A stretch of DNA of 64,000 nt, taken from positions 9,377,501 through 9,441,500 of the forward strand of contig CM069607.1 in assembly GCA_035771175.1 (NCBI GenBank), in the 5' to 3' direction. A model generated the notes under the pieces. That model did no database searches. It saw only the letters and a program-made list of their open reading frames with translations, and had not been told where the DNA came from. Below are positions 24,798 through 37,303 of this stretch, piece by piece. How positions within the stretch are numbered: the first letter of the stretch is position 1; each line of letters begins with the position of its first letter. The stretch is from Paratinospora sagittata (taxonomy: Eukaryota; Streptophyta; Magnoliopsida; Ranunculales; Menispermaceae). The translations under genes were made by a program, and so were the position numbers.

Positions 24798-25362
24798 AAC
24801 CTTAGCTAGCAACATGGACTTCTCATGTAAACCACATGGCTAAGTGGAATCAGCACGTGGTATTTGGGGCATGTACCTGCTGAAGTATTACATGGCGACT
24901 TCGCCTGGGGGTTTTTGTGTGTTGTTCTTGATAATCATGGAAGGAAATCTTGGGCAAACAACATGATTATATCTTGGTTTTAAGAGGAGGTATGGATCGA
25001 ATTATGCTCTTGTAGTTAATTTGTACTCTCATAATTTGATGTAATTTACATAACAAAAGTATTTTTTGCCGACTAGACTACAATTTGTTTATTTATGCTT
25101 CACTACTGCATATGTACTATTTTAGAATTCTTACCTTCTTCCTTTTTTTGTTGGATGAAAAATGTGAAAGAAATATGGTAGATAAGGAAAACTTTCATGA
25201 ATAAAGATTTGAGGAAATCCTTGACGTTATCATGACGCCAACATTGGAGTTTAAACCTTGAATGTTGCTAAATGTGGAAATCCTCCATGTATGTCATTTC
25301 TTTGTATTTTTATTTTGGTACCAAATGCTAAAACTAAATACATCTAATCGAAGACAAAGACT
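24798..25362 (+). other. LFR 3' flank / 3' UTR
   Basis: AT-rich sequence without a gene. A candidate AATAAA polyadenylation signal lies near 25199. A short phrase (GGTATTTGGGG..CTGCTGAA) is repeated around the stop codon (24778-24797 and 24858-24885), suggesting a small local duplication. Confidence 0.4.
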
Positions 25363-25749
25363 ATGTTACTTGGATTCTTTACTTTAGCCCCAATGTTCCA
25401 CTGACATGGGTGTGTAGGATATGTGTTCGACACTTTAGATTTTGGAACACTACTATGTAGATTCTCCAAACAAAGAAGAGAAAGCAAAAAAAGAAGAAAT
25501 GTCTAATAGGTAGAATTCACTTAAATGAGGAAATAAAAGGAAAATAAATGATTGAAAAGAAGAAAAAAAAAAAAAAAGGAAAGAAAAGAATAGAATATAG
25601 GCTTGTGATGAATATAACCCTATCCAAGTACTTAGACCCATATTTTTGGACACTTTTTAGCCGAGTCAATCCCATAAATAGAAAATGAATAAGTCTGACC
25701 TCTAGATATGTACCCGCATCCAACATCCATACCTAATTCTGAGTAAGAT
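25363..25749. mobile_element. MITE, copy 2 of the family at 21395
   Basis: A 387-bp element with ends ATGTTACTTGGATTC and CTGAGTAAGAT, collinear with copy 1: CACATATCC-side block, GTTCGACACTTTA, GGAACACTACTATGTAGATTC, ATATTTTTGGACACTTTTTA. It is more diverged at its ends than copy 1. A low-complexity A-run at 25562-25580 creates spurious antisense ORFs. Confidence 0.78.
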
Positions 25750-26039
25750 AGATCTAAGAAATAAGATTTATCAACTGAATTATTGATTGAACATGTAAAA
25801 TTTTCCTTGCTACCTAATAGAAAGAGGATATTGTACAAACTGAGGAATTTTAAAATGTTTGAGCACTAAAAGAATTGGTCTAAGTAATTGTTGCTACTAA
25901 TTGATGGTTGAGCTCAATTTCAAGTCCATTTGTTTTTTGAGTGGTTTCCCCCAAATATAAATTCTATTTATTCGCATTATAATTTATAAGTAGCATAAGA
26001 AATTTTCAAGATATCACAAAACCCTTATAGATGATTTCA

Positions 26040-26900
26040 TGTGGGGTTAGAAACACTATGTATTATTCCACAAGTTGAACCTCATTAGATCGTAATTGTA
26101 GTAAACATAACAGTAGGAGAAAGTAGTGAGTTTCCTATTATAGCTGATTTACACCAAGGATCAGCCTTAAGCCCCTATCATTTTGGGGAGTGACGGATGA
26201 ATTGACAAAACATATTCAAAAGTATAGTTCATGGTCACTGGTCACATGGAGTGTGGTATTTGTTAATGATATTGGCTAATTGATATGCGCTCAATCAGGA
26301 GTTAATGTAATTAGTAGAAGTAGGAATGTGAGGTGGCTAGGTAGCGAAGCTTGAAAATCTGGAGATTCCAAGAAGTAAAAGTTATATGTATTTAGGCCCA
26401 ATTATTCATTAGGAATAGGAGGGATAAGTAAGAGATTTTGTTAATCATAGAATTAAAATAGGTTCTGTTAAGTGGAGTGCTTTTGAAGTATTATATGATT
26501 GATGTATCCCATTAGAAATAAAAGGAAAATTTTAGTAGGCTGCTATTAGGTCAACCGTGCTGTATGGAATAAAATACTTGACATTAAAGAAACAACACAT
26601 CAATAGATTAAGGATAACGGAATATAAGTGTTAAGATGAATATATAATGAAATTTAGAAGAGAAAATTAGAAACAAACACATTCAACATATGGTAGGTGT
26701 AGTCCCGTTTAGATAAAATAAAAGAGAATCAATTGAAATGGTTTGAACTCATACATTGACTGTTAATTGTGGCAGTTTGGAAGAGTGACATGTTAACTAT
26801 TAATGATAATGATAGGAGAAGAGGAGGACTTGATATAACATGGATAGTGATGATTAAGAATGATACAACTATTTATAATATAATTGAAGTTTTTTCCTTG
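26040..26900 (+). pseudogene. RTE-type LINE reverse transcriptase relic
   Basis: Reading the + strand across stops gives DLHQGSALSPYHF (RT block), then YMYLGPIIH, VNHRIKIGSVKWSAFEVLYD, AAIRSTVLYGIKYLTLKKQH. This order is characteristic of the RTE clade C-terminal half (..YLGS..NHRI..KW..A..LYG.E.W..KK.H). Numerous stops mean it is dead. The YADD-type catalytic block falls in a damaged stretch near 26250. The upstream part is missing. Confidence 0.65.
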
Positions 26901-28170
26901 ATATATTAGAGTGGAGGAAATTCATTCTTGTAGATGGCCATGTGTAGTTGGGAATAGGTTTTATTGAGTTGAGTTGTGTATAACTTCCATTTCATGTTTA
27001 AAAAACAACGAATCAGTCTTTTGGATATGTTCCGAAAGATCATTCTTTGAAAGTAAAAATAGTTTCTTTGGCATAGAAACCCGAGTGCATATTTGGCACC
27101 TTCTTGATGTAGAAGAAAGACTTTCCAGCCAAGAATTGGATGAAACTGATATAAATATGTAACAAATTGGTATTTTAAATGTTTCGTGGAAATGTTTCTT
27201 TTAAATATGAACTTGAGATGTGTTTCTATTGCTAGAGGTGCTTTTGAATATAGAGAAATATTATATGGGCCCTAATTATCCTCCCCTTAGTAGGATATCA
27301 TATTTCATAATTCAATGGTCAGTTGAAATTCTCACAGCTATATCGCATAATAGAAAGGAGTCAAAGCTGGTGAAGTATATAAATAACACTACCATATAAA
27401 TATTAGAAAATGATATCTATTCGCACTTCAAGTTTATAAGAGACTAAGTTGGAATAACAGCACTTCTAAGATCTTTATATCCTTCAGTCTTAACCATAGG
27501 ACTTTGTGATATTCTATGTTGGAAATTGGTGTTGCCCAAGTCACTCGGTTTGTTGTGAACATGCAATTTTCCCACTTAGCATTGGAGGTTCTAATCAACA
27601 TTTTGATACAATTTTGTTTTGTTTTGTTTTTTCTGTAGAAAATACTACTTTTGCATTCTTTTACTAGTTGGGCTATGATTTCAGTTTAGCTCTCTTCCTC
27701 TCTCCCTTTCCCTTGTCCCCTCCTTTCTTTCGTGGCATGTAAAAGTGGCAAGTCTTTGGGAAAGCCTTGACAAGATAGAATAATGCTGCCTAGATTGTCT
27801 GTGTATTTCAACTTCCGAGACAATTGAAGAGAACCATTTGATGTGCCAGTTAATGGTGAAATACTTCGTTTGTTGATGGCTATGAACCAAGAGAGATAGT
27901 GAGACACTTAAGGCTTGTGAGATGCATGAATTGTTATGTTCATTTGTATTAGAGTCCATATCTTTTATAGCAATGATGTATCATCCTCTTACTCTTCCAA
28001 GTCAAAAAATAAAAGCGTGAAGGCAATTCTCGCCAAGAGCAAGTTTGATTACTTTTTAACACTTGCCTGAATGGCTGAATGCTCAAATGTAGCTTGAAGA
28101 TACCCACTTTAAGGTAATGATGGTAACCAAAATTCTTTGAATAGTTCATAATTCTTTGCTCTGGAGTTTC
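26901..28170. other. Unassigned region
   Basis: No gene or element was recognised. Short ORFs on both strands (62-92 codons) have no motif and no splice context. A pyrimidine-rich stretch lies at 27690-27735. Confidence 0.4.
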
Positions 28171-28173
28171 TTA

Positions 28174-28494
28174 GGCTCCATTTGGTATCAAATTTAAATC
28201 TTGTTTTCTATATTTTAAAACCAAAAGTAGAATAAGTAAAAAAAACTTGTTTGGTTTTGACAAGATTTAAAAACAGTTTTTGGAATCACATCTAAAAAAC
28301 ACCCCATTTTTAAAAAAACATGTAGAAGTCATTTTTTGTGTTTTTCAATCCTCATTTTTTATTATTTTTTGTTATGTTGAGGGATCTTTTCCACTTAGAC
28401 ATTAAACTTACCAAACAAGTTTCTATTGCTTTCAAATGAGATTGGATTCTAATTTTTGAAAAACTTTTTTGTAACTTGCATACCAAACTCAACA
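28174..28494. mobile_element. Tourist-like (PIF/Harbinger) MITE
   Basis: A 321-bp element flanked by the 3-bp duplication TTA (28171-28173 and 28495-28497). Its ends, GGCTCCATTTGGTAT and ATACCAAACTCAACA, are inverted copies with mismatches in the outer six bases. It shares a roughly 30-bp block (..AACATGTAGAAGTCATTTTT) with the element at 47184-47680. Confidence 0.78.
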
Positions 28495-28683
28495 TTAGAT
28501 TTTTGCTAATCTTGATAGTAAAATAGTTAGTAGTGTGCTAGTTTTGGTGAAATAGACTTTTTCTTCTTGTAGTGGATTAAATAGATAAACAACATGGTTA
28601 TTTGACAAAAAAAAAAAGTTGTAGTCAAGGAGTTGAATGATTATCTGGTGAGGCTTAAGAGGAATGGTGAACCAAAGTTCTCT

Positions 28684-29280
28684 TTTTTTGAGAGAAACAA
28701 GAAGGATTTATTAATTGCATGGAAAAGTGAAATCCAAAAGTTGGAAAGGATTGATATGCTAAACCCACCCAAAACCTAGGAAGCCTTGTAAAATTTACAA
28801 TAAGCTTGACCAACTTCTAAACCACTCTGAATTAAAAAATCTCTCGCCAAATCAAAAGGCACTTTCCAATTTGAGGATGTTAACTTGGAAGAATCCCAAA
28901 CTGAATGAGCTTCGTTGGAATTGTCCTAAAAACACACTCTTATGATTAGTTTCTAACCAAATAGACCAAAATGTTACATTAAATGCAATTCTCCCAATGT
29001 CTCTTGATCTCCCAGACAAACTATCTAAATGGTTGAGATAGTAGTCCCCCCAGTTATGAGAGGTTCTCAACCTCCCACCCACAAACACTTCCTACTTAAC
29101 CCCACATTGGTCTTGCAAATATGTAGAGAAAGAACAAGTGCTCTATAGACTCCCCATCTTGGTATACAACAATGGGAGAAAGCAAAGGGCTTGAGTAGCA
29201 CTTCTGCAAGGCATCACAGGTGCTAATCTTTTGGATGGAATTTGCGCTTTTCAAATGAAGGTGGCTAAAGCAAAAGATTG
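28684..29280 (-). pseudogene. LINE 3' fragment, reverse orientation
   Basis: On the - strand a frame reads NVTFWSIWLETNHKSVF (about 28930-28985), the conserved region after the zinc-binding domain of L1-type plant LINEs. It is followed by degenerate sequence and an A-rich end at 28684-28692 (TTTCTCTCAAAAAAAGAG on that strand). The 5' part is absent. Confidence 0.6.
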
Positions 29281-29299
29281 AAAATATTTGCTATCAATG

Positions 29300-31776
29300 A
29301 AGGATTACAAGAAGGATTTGCAAGAAAAAAATACTTGAAAGATTAAGGGACGAAATGAATCTATCAGAAGAGTTCAAAGTTAATCTTACTTTCTTTAATA
29401 TAGAAAGAAGGGGACCAATCTCACTTTTTTTTCCCTTGGGGTAAGAGCTCCTAGAAAGTGAAAATTTCAAGAAGGGACCGAAAGAGGACTTGAAAGGACT
29501 GCGAAAGGTTGAAAACAATGGGGATAAGGGTCTAAATTGTGAACCAATGGTTGTCAAGGTGTGCCTTAAGGATGAGGAAAATTTGGAGCATTTATTTTTC
29601 TCTTGCAGAGTTGCTAGGCGTATTTGGAGTTGCTGGTATGATTTCTCTGGTAGCAAATTGACTTCACCAAGTAACATTAATGAGGGATTATCATTATCTC
29701 ATTTGTCAAGCGTTTCTAGACAAGTGAGAGAGGTGGGGTTCATTGCATCTTACGCGACTTTGTGGTCATTATGGCTGGAGAGAAATAATAGAATCTTCAC
29801 AAATGTGGAAAGGGGGGAGGAACAATTGTGGGAAACGACAATGGTGGTGGCTTGCTCTTGGGTGTTTGCGTCAAAATGGAACCTAGGCTTCTCTCTTTCG
29901 GATTGGTGTTTGGGTTGGGATAGATGTTTACATTGAGAGGGTATTGTGCAACACTAATAGAATGGTTTGGGATGACATTGTGGGTATAAGTCTAGGTTGA
30001 GGGAGGATTTGATGCTGTAGTATGTACCGCTGGTGCATTTTGCTTCATTTTTTACTTGTCTTGTAATAAGCTTTTTAATTAATAAATGAGTAGCTTTGTT
30101 TCTGCTAAAAAAAGAAAAAAAAAGGTGTGCCTTAAGGTGGACAGGTGGAGGATGTTGGTAAATGGATGTTCGAGATCAGTCATGTATTTATCAGTGGTCA
30201 ATGGAAGACCTGAGGGTAAGTTTGCTGAAAAGATGGGTTTGAAACAATGTGATCCTTTGTCTCCTTTCTTTTTTTTTTACTATAGTAGTGGATGTTCTGG
30301 GAAGAATTTTGTAGAAGGCATACCAAAGCTCTATTGTAAGGGATTTTGTGATTAGAAAAGATAAGGCGGAAGTTTCTCACTTGTAATATTCGGATTTCTT
30401 CCTCCAAGGCTTGGAATACATTGTTTTGATACCATTCATGTGTTATAGAGCTTGGGTTAGAATTCTAGATTGAAGGTGAACATGGCTAAAAGTCAATTAG
30501 TAGGTATCAACATGTACCAAGAGGTTCTAATTCAACTTTCTAGTAGAGTTGGTTGCTCCATCGAGACTTGGCCCTTGAAGTATCTTGGCCTTCCTCTTGG
30601 GGTCTTTTAAAAGCAGAATTCTGGGAACTAGTTGTCTCAAAGCTGTTTAGAGTCTGTAGATTGCTTAAAGGTTGGAAAAGAGGATTCTTGTCTGACGGGA
30701 AAGGGGGGGATTAGCGTTGATTAGATTAGTGCTCATGGCCATTCCTACATTTTCTCTTTTGCTCTTTAGAATTCTAGAGAGAGTGGCTTGAGAGTTAGAA
30801 AGGGAAATTTATTTTTTTCTACGGAAGGGTATGGATAAGGTGAGTAAGGTTCATTTAATCAATTGGGAAGTGGTGTAACAGCCTACAAAAAAAGGTTTGG
30901 TTGCTTTTGTTCTTTCCTTGATCCCCATTAGGCCCCTTTTGGTCACTTTTTGGAATCTACATTTCCTTATGGCTCTTACGTCAAGGGAAGAAAGTGAGAT
31001 TAGTCCCCTTCAAACCAGACTAGGTTAAGTAAGATTTACTTTGAGCTTCCTTGACAGATTCATTTTGTCTCTTGATTCCTTAGGCATTTTCTTGTGCAAA
31101 TCTTTTTTCGAATCCTTAATTGATGGCCATTCTTTTCAACCTTTCCTTTTAGCTTCTTTTATTTGGAAAGCTCAAATTCCTTCCAAAGTTAAGACACTTG
31201 AATAGTTAATGACCCATGAAAAGCTGAGCACCTTTGATATCTTGTAGAAGTGTCTCTCTAGCCTTTTGGTCTCTCCCCATTGTTTTATTCTATGTTTGCG
31301 AGATGGAGAGTCTATGGAGTACTTGTTTTTTCATTTTGTCTTTGCGGAACAAGTGGGAAGTGTTTTTAGATGGGAAATTCACTTGACCTCGTAAATAGTA
31401 CTTCTCTCTCACCCACTTAAATAGTCTTCTTAGGAGATCAAGGGACATTGGGATAGTTGCCTTTTTTTTGTGACAGCTTGGTCCATTTGGTTAAAAAGAA
31501 ATTAAAGAGTGTTTGAGAGCACTTTCAACAAAGGTTTTATAATTTGCGACTCTTATGAGTTGGCAACTTCAAGTTGGATATGGGCTTCTAAGTTGACGGG
31601 TGGTTACTCCATTTTTGAGTGGTTTAGGAGTTGGTTGAACCTTTTGTAATTTGGCTTGAAGGGTTAGGTTTTGGGTGGGTTTGGTGTAACCCCTCATACA
31701 CCTCCCCAAGATTGTAGTTTGTACTTTCGTTTGTGTCTAATATAATAATCTTGTTTCTTCTCAAAAAAAAAAAAAA
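29300..31776 (+). mobile_element. Degenerate L1-type LINE containing a nested LINE
   Basis: After the nested insert, the + strand gives an RT block RWRMLVNGCSRSVMYL then VVNGRPEGKFAEKMGLKQ, CDPLSPF (30135-30275), corresponding to the ..NGRPRG.F....GLRQGDPLSPF signature with RQGD changed to KQCD. It continues through diverged sequence with FIWKAQIPSKVKTLE (about 31155-31205) and a zinc-binding remnant (MEYLFFHFVFAEQVGSVFRW) to an A tail at 31763-31776. Many stops are present. The start is uncertain. Confidence 0.65.
29572..30121 (+). mobile_element. 5'-truncated LINE nested in another LINE, 16-bp target duplication
   Basis: A 550-bp insert flanked by the perfect 16-bp direct repeat AAGGTGTGCCTTAAGG (29556-29571 and 30122-30137). 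It has an A-rich tail at 30105-30121. Its single open frame starts upstream in the host and runs to 29936; the frame includes ENLEHLFFSCRVARRIWSCW and YATLWSLWLERNNRIF. This is the terminal zinc-binding region (one Cys/His pair retained) of an L1-type LINE. It is a classic truncated target-primed insertion. Confidence 0.85.
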
Positions 31777-32002
31777 TTGTCTTAAGGTTGGGTATAGCTT
31801 GTCTGCTTAGATGGACACCTAGGTAAAACACCAAACTTAGGCGCATGGTTGGGACAGGTTTTAGGTGCAGCTAGGTGCATGCCTTGAGTTATATGTGCCC
31901 TTCATAGAGGTCTTTTACTATAAATGTGTATTGCAGCTTAAACTAAGCATATAGATTAATATAACTTTTAAATTGAATGCTTGAACCTTTAAAAATAATA
32001 AT

Positions 32003-33200
32003 CAAGGTTCGAAACTTCGATTTCATCCGACACTTCGACCTTTAAAAATCAGAATTAATTCGGGGAAGTTTGAAAGTCTTGGAGAATTATTGTAAAAATT
32101 CGCCAACTTAGAGAAGTTTAAAGAATTTCTATATAGATGTTAAAATATGCATAATTACTATTAGAAATGATGAAAACAAACATAAATAGATACTTTTCAC
32201 ATATATAAAAGTATAAATATAATCGGTTGAAACATGTGTTTTTACGTTAACATTGTTTAACGCACATCCAAGGATCGAAAATTCGATTTCAACTTGACTT
32301 CGGTCACTTGAAAATTAGAATTAATTTGGAGAAGTTTAATTTACCATGGAGAATTTTTGTAAAAATTTCCTAATTAGAGAAGTTCAGAGAATTTTTTTAT
32401 ATATGCTTAAATAAATAGATTTATTGTAGTATAAGTTAAAAAACTAATATAAATAAACACTTTTAATTCATAAAAATACCAATAAGTGACCTAACAAAAT
32501 CAATCTTATTAAGTGGGTTGATGAATTTAAAATGGTGGCTTTTGGTCTTAATTTATTTTCTTTGTTTTGATATTTAGTTTTTTTGTGGCTTGCTTCTCAA
32601 CCATATACTTTGCTAGTTTGAATCCCACCATGCTTAATTTATTAGTTTATTATTTAAATGTATTATTTTTTAATCTTGTTTTATAAGAGTTAACTAAAAG
32701 AAGATGGCTTTAGAAACTTTTTTAATTTATTTTTAAGTTTTTATCTTATTTCAACTTTATATATTTATTTTTTTGCTTCTTTTCTTCTCTTTTTGGTAAA
32801 GCATATCCCATAAACTACATAATTTGTTAGCTCATTAAATTATTTTTTAAAATTTATATTGCTATGTTGGTTGATGAAGTTGAAAATAATACATAATTAT
32901 TGATATTTTTTGTGTTTTTATTAATGAAATAACATTTTTTTACTTCTTTGTCGAATTTCATCGAACTTTGTTGAATTTTCTCGAATTTTGTCGAATTTTA
33001 TCGAATTTCTTGTCGAATTTTTGCATTTTTGAATTGAAAAACAGAAATTTTATTGAAGTTATTGAATTTTGTCGAATTTTATCGAACTATTTCGGCGAAT
33101 TTTTGTATTTTTTATTTTACATCCACTTCGCACTTCGATGGTAAAAAAAGAGAAATAATTCGTAGAAGTTCGCCGAATTTCAGAGAATTTTCGAACCATG
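32003..33200. mobile_element. hAT-like non-autonomous element with internal duplication
   Basis: The ends CAAGGTTCGAAAC and TTTTCGAACCATG are inverted copies, and the sequence ATAATAAT flanks both sides (an 8-bp duplication, but low complexity). Two blocks starting at about 32006 and 32270 repeat the order TCGAaaa..TTCGATTTCA / AGAATTAATT..GGAGAAGTTT / GGAGAATT..TGTAAAAATT. The right third (32945-33090) is a run of TCGAATTTT-type units. No coding frame. Confidence 0.72.
32945..33090. repeat. TCGAATTT short tandem-like array
   Basis: About ten near-copies of TCGAATTT/TCGAACTT occur in 145 bp at irregular spacing, inside the hAT-like element. Confidence 0.8.
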
Positions 33201-34900
33201 ATAATAATAATAAATTGAATGCTTGAAAACTTTTAAAATTTTGATTATAATAAGCTAGGTACTTCCTAGAGCGAAGGGAGCCTGCTTCACTCAGTTCGTT
33301 TTGTACTTCGCTTTGCTTCTTTTTTTTTTGTTTGCACGAAATTTCTTGTTTGTACAAGACTGGATTATCTGAACAGGGTGCCTTTCTCTAGCTATATAGC
33401 TATTCCTATAGAGATTGGAAATCTCTATGGAGATAGACTATCGAAAAATTGTATCAATTGTTGGCATAAATATAAATGTATTTTTACGAGAGAGAAAGGG
33501 TAAATATATCCAATTAAATTTATGCCTAAAAACTTCATTTGAATTATGGAGTGGATATAGTCTCATTCTAAACCACTTTAAAGTTTTGTGGTTTCTTGCA
33601 AAATTTATGAATTATGATGAATAATTGAAGAAATTAAATCTTGGGGGTGTCCTTTTTTGTTCAATATCATGTTAGCATGGACGCACATGATTTCTTCAAT
33701 TGAATCTTCTATTAGGGCTTCAAATTGTATGGTTAATGATGGTAGTTGAAATTCATGGCAGTCATTGGAAAGGATCAGAATTTTTCTAATCATTCAAGAC
33801 CGAGTTCTAGGAGTTCACACTTAGGTATATTTATGGAGGAGGTATTAGGATTACCAAGTTCTAGTGGAACATAGACATTAGAGATCATTTTAGCGACATC
33901 GCATTGGCTTCTAGATATTCTTTCTAGAGCTAGGAAACATGACAAAATAAATTTTCAGAAGGCAGTACAGAGGGTGCACATTCTCTTTTTACTAATGGAG
34001 CTTATTCATAGTGTGAGAGGCAATTTTCTTAAAATCATGAAGTTACAAATAAGATATGGAGGATGATTCTTATTCCATGAGAAATCTGTGTGGCTGAAAT
34101 TGTACTTGTGCAACGTGCTAAGAAGGAACGCTAATAAGTGACCGGATAATAGGTGAGATGTGACGACAGAAGAGCTCAAGCCCTAGTGGAGAAGAGTTTG
34201 TCGTACATATAGTGTAGATGAGTCAAGGAGACGAAAAATAAATCCTAGAAAGTATTGGTGTTGGCAATGGTCTCTTTTCATCCTCATCGAAAAATAGATG
34301 GGAAAATTGCAAGATGCATGTTTGAGGCTGCTAAAAAGAAAAGCAATGGCGATTGAGCTCCATGCCAATTTCAATGGTGCTACAATGACAATAAAAGAAT
34401 GAGAATCTACGAGGGAACGAATTATTGTGGAAATATGGTTGATCATGATTCATGTGCTAGAATCGAGTCAAAACATACATGAGGATAACCTAAAAACTGA
34501 AAGTTGGGATAGTTTGGCGACAATTGAGAGTCTCACAATTAAGTGGAATGTTATTGCCCCTAAAAGTAATCAAAGCAAGATGGGGGTGCTTGATCTCAAG
34601 GTGGATGAGGAAACATTGAAGACGCAAAAGATGACACATGATGTGATATGGACGAGGGGGAGGAAATGATTTTATTTTGGCTGTTATAGACATTATGTTG
34701 GGGGGGGAAGAAGAGATGTCTACAATCATGCCAGTGGAACCCATGATTGAGTCAAAAGTTGTTGATAGTCACAAAGATGTGCCATGACAATGTAGGGATG
34801 GAGCTGATGATGATGATGTTGCCATTTTTTTTTCACATGGAACTTGTGTGTTCCCCTTTCCTTCTTAATATAAATATATCTTGTTTCCTTTCAAAAAGAA
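33201..34900 (+). other. Unassigned; probable degenerate LINE ending near 34897
   Basis: No confident gene. The right end (CTTCTTAATATAAATATATC..CAAAAAG, 34862-34898) matches the 3' ends of the LINE copies nearby in style. The frames of 80 and 94 codons before it carry no motif that I recognise. A duplicated flank (AAATTGAATGCTTGAA) occurs on both sides of the preceding hAT-like element. Confidence 0.3.
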
Positions 34901-35199
34901 ATAGTTTTGCAAATTGTCTAGAAATTGAGGAAGAGGTTCTCCTACACAAAGATGACTTGAGTTGTTATGAGTATGATACACAAACGACCAGGACAACTCA
35001 CTATCCAAGTACAAAGACTAGAGGGTTTTAGAGGCAAATGGAGGCGAAACAAAGATTGTGCGCATGAAAATGCATACAACTTTTGTAGTCCTCTATTATA
35101 GTTAAAAAATCATTTTCCTTTATGAAATTTGAAACAGTAGAATCAAGTTTGTAACTTTAGCGCTTGAGTTTTTACTTATTGCTTTTAACATACATAAAA

Positions 35200-36390
35200 T
35201 TAGTTTTAAATATCCATTGAGGCTTAGGCCTTAAGGCTTGCCTCACCTCGAGGCTATGAAAATTGCCTCAAGGCTTAAGCCTCAATGGTACCCTCTTGAG
35301 GCTTACGCCTCAAAACTATGTGAGGTTTAATCCTTACCACATGTAATCATAAGGCTCAACTGAATCCCTTTTTTAATTTACATTTTTCTATTTTGTTCCA
35401 AAACACTTCTTTGATACTAGAATTAAAAAAATAGTTCTTTTCTATTTTAAATTTGTAATCTTAAATAGTAAAGTATATAGGAGAAATCCAAGTTCTAAAA
35501 CCCCAAACCTAAACTCTAAGTCATTTTTTCTATTTACATTTTTCAATTTTTTTTCCAAAACACTTCAACTGATATTTGAATAAACACATTACTTCTTTTT
35601 CTTTCTTAAAGTTCTTAATAACTTATTAGGAGAAATCTAGGTTTTGAAACTCAAAGCCTAAAATTTTTGTAGACTACTGACACATTATTGCCAAGTGAAC
35701 TTCTAATAAATACCAATTGTTTCTACGAGTTTATTGCAAAGAACATCATCAAATATAATAAAAAAATATTTTATAAACTTAAATGAGTTACTAGAGAATG
35801 TGAAAACTAGAAGTTGAAATACCTAATATTGTTGCATTTATTTGTCGAGTTTCTACTACTTTCTTTACACACACACACACACACACACACAAGCACAATG
35901 GTTGAGACTCTACTTATAATACGTGCTTATTAAGTTTTTAGTTATGTTTATCATAATTGAAGGAATTGATATATCAAGTTTGTATCTTAAGTGCATGCCG
36001 TTGTTAGTTGATAAGGTAACCATACATATAAATAGTTCAAGTTTATTTATATTTCATGTTTTTCTTTTTCTTTTTTAATGATATTTTTTTTTATGTAGTA
36101 ATGTAGAACATTTTATGTATTCTTTTTATAAAAATGTGCACAATGGAAAATTGCCTTGATTATGTTTCACGACTTTTAAAATGTTACTTCATAGTTTGCT
36201 TTGTTTACTTGTTTCTCTTCATTTATTGAGAGTTTTACATTTTTAACATTTTATGGAAAGTTTTTAATTTTTTAATGCATTTTTTTTTAAATTAAGGCTT
36301 CTATCTCATAATGCCTTGGAGTGTATGCTTTGCCTCATACATACAAATTGCTTCAATTATGCCTTACGAGTTTTAAAACCTCGATCAAAA
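35200..36390. repeat. Interspersed repeat with AAGGCTT-rich ends, copy A
   Basis: The left end is packed with GAGGCTTAGGCCTTAAGGC-type short palindromes. The right end reads ATGCCTTACGAGTTTTAAAA. The interior is collinear with copy B at 38590-39222: CTATTTACATTTTTC, GGAGAAATCCAAG, CATAATTGAAGGAATTG, GATAAGGTAA. An (AC)n microsatellite lies at 35867-35892. No coding. Likely a non-autonomous DNA element. Confidence 0.55.
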
Positions 36391-37286
36391 CCATTAAAAT
36401 ATGGTAGTTGGTGGAATATGATTCCTTTGGTCAATTCAAACTAATGTTTGAAATAGATGATGCTATCAGAGAACAATTTAAGGGTAATAAATAAAAGAAA
36501 TTAGAAAATAAAAGAGGGCATTTTGGAGGTTATTATTCCTTTGAATTAAGAATGATTTCTTTGAATCATATTTATTAATAATATTCAAGTTGACTTGGTA
36601 CAAACAAATAGATTCAATTCATAATGATTCATGCATAGGATTTTTAGTTATTTTTGTGTTTTTTTTTTGAAAGATTTGATTTGAGTAGCAGGATTTAGTA
36701 TTTGATTTGCTGGGATTTTTCAACTATGTGCAATTAATCAAGTAGTTTAGAAGAATACTGTTGTATTTCTAATGATTTTAAAGTTCATATTTTTAGAGCT
36801 AAACTAATTAGAAATTTAGAATCAATGAATTGTTATTCCTATAAATTGCTTGTGGTTAGTGAATTGGTCTGAACTAATTGTTAATTGATCTAAATCACTT
36901 GCTGAATGATATTGAATGGATTTGAATTATCAATTAGCCGAGGAAACACTAATTCGTTTGTAACTGTATTGGTACTCAATCCGAATCCGATTCTGTTCAC
37001 CAAGCCTTAAAATTATTTGATTCTGATTCACAATTTTGGCAAAAATGTTTGGAGTCTTTGACACAGGTAAAGCAGGTTGCTAGGCTAGTATATTTGAATG
37101 TGATGTGGATGTACAACTGTCAATGTTTGATGCCCAACAACTTTGTACTTAAATCAGTGGTAAAAGGAATAATTGTACAAATTAATTAATCAACAGACAC
37201 TTTAATTTAGATTGTTGGGATTTTTTTTTTTTTTTTAAAGTAGTGCTTTGTTATTGGAGATCTTCTCTTAGCAGCTGGTCACATTT
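36391..37286. other. Unassigned region
   Basis: AT-rich. Several GAATTGATCTAAAT/GATTTGAAT-type short motifs near 36850-37000 suggest an old repeat. No gene was recognised. Confidence 0.35.
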
Positions 37287-37303
37287 ACTTTCCTATGAGA
37301 TTA

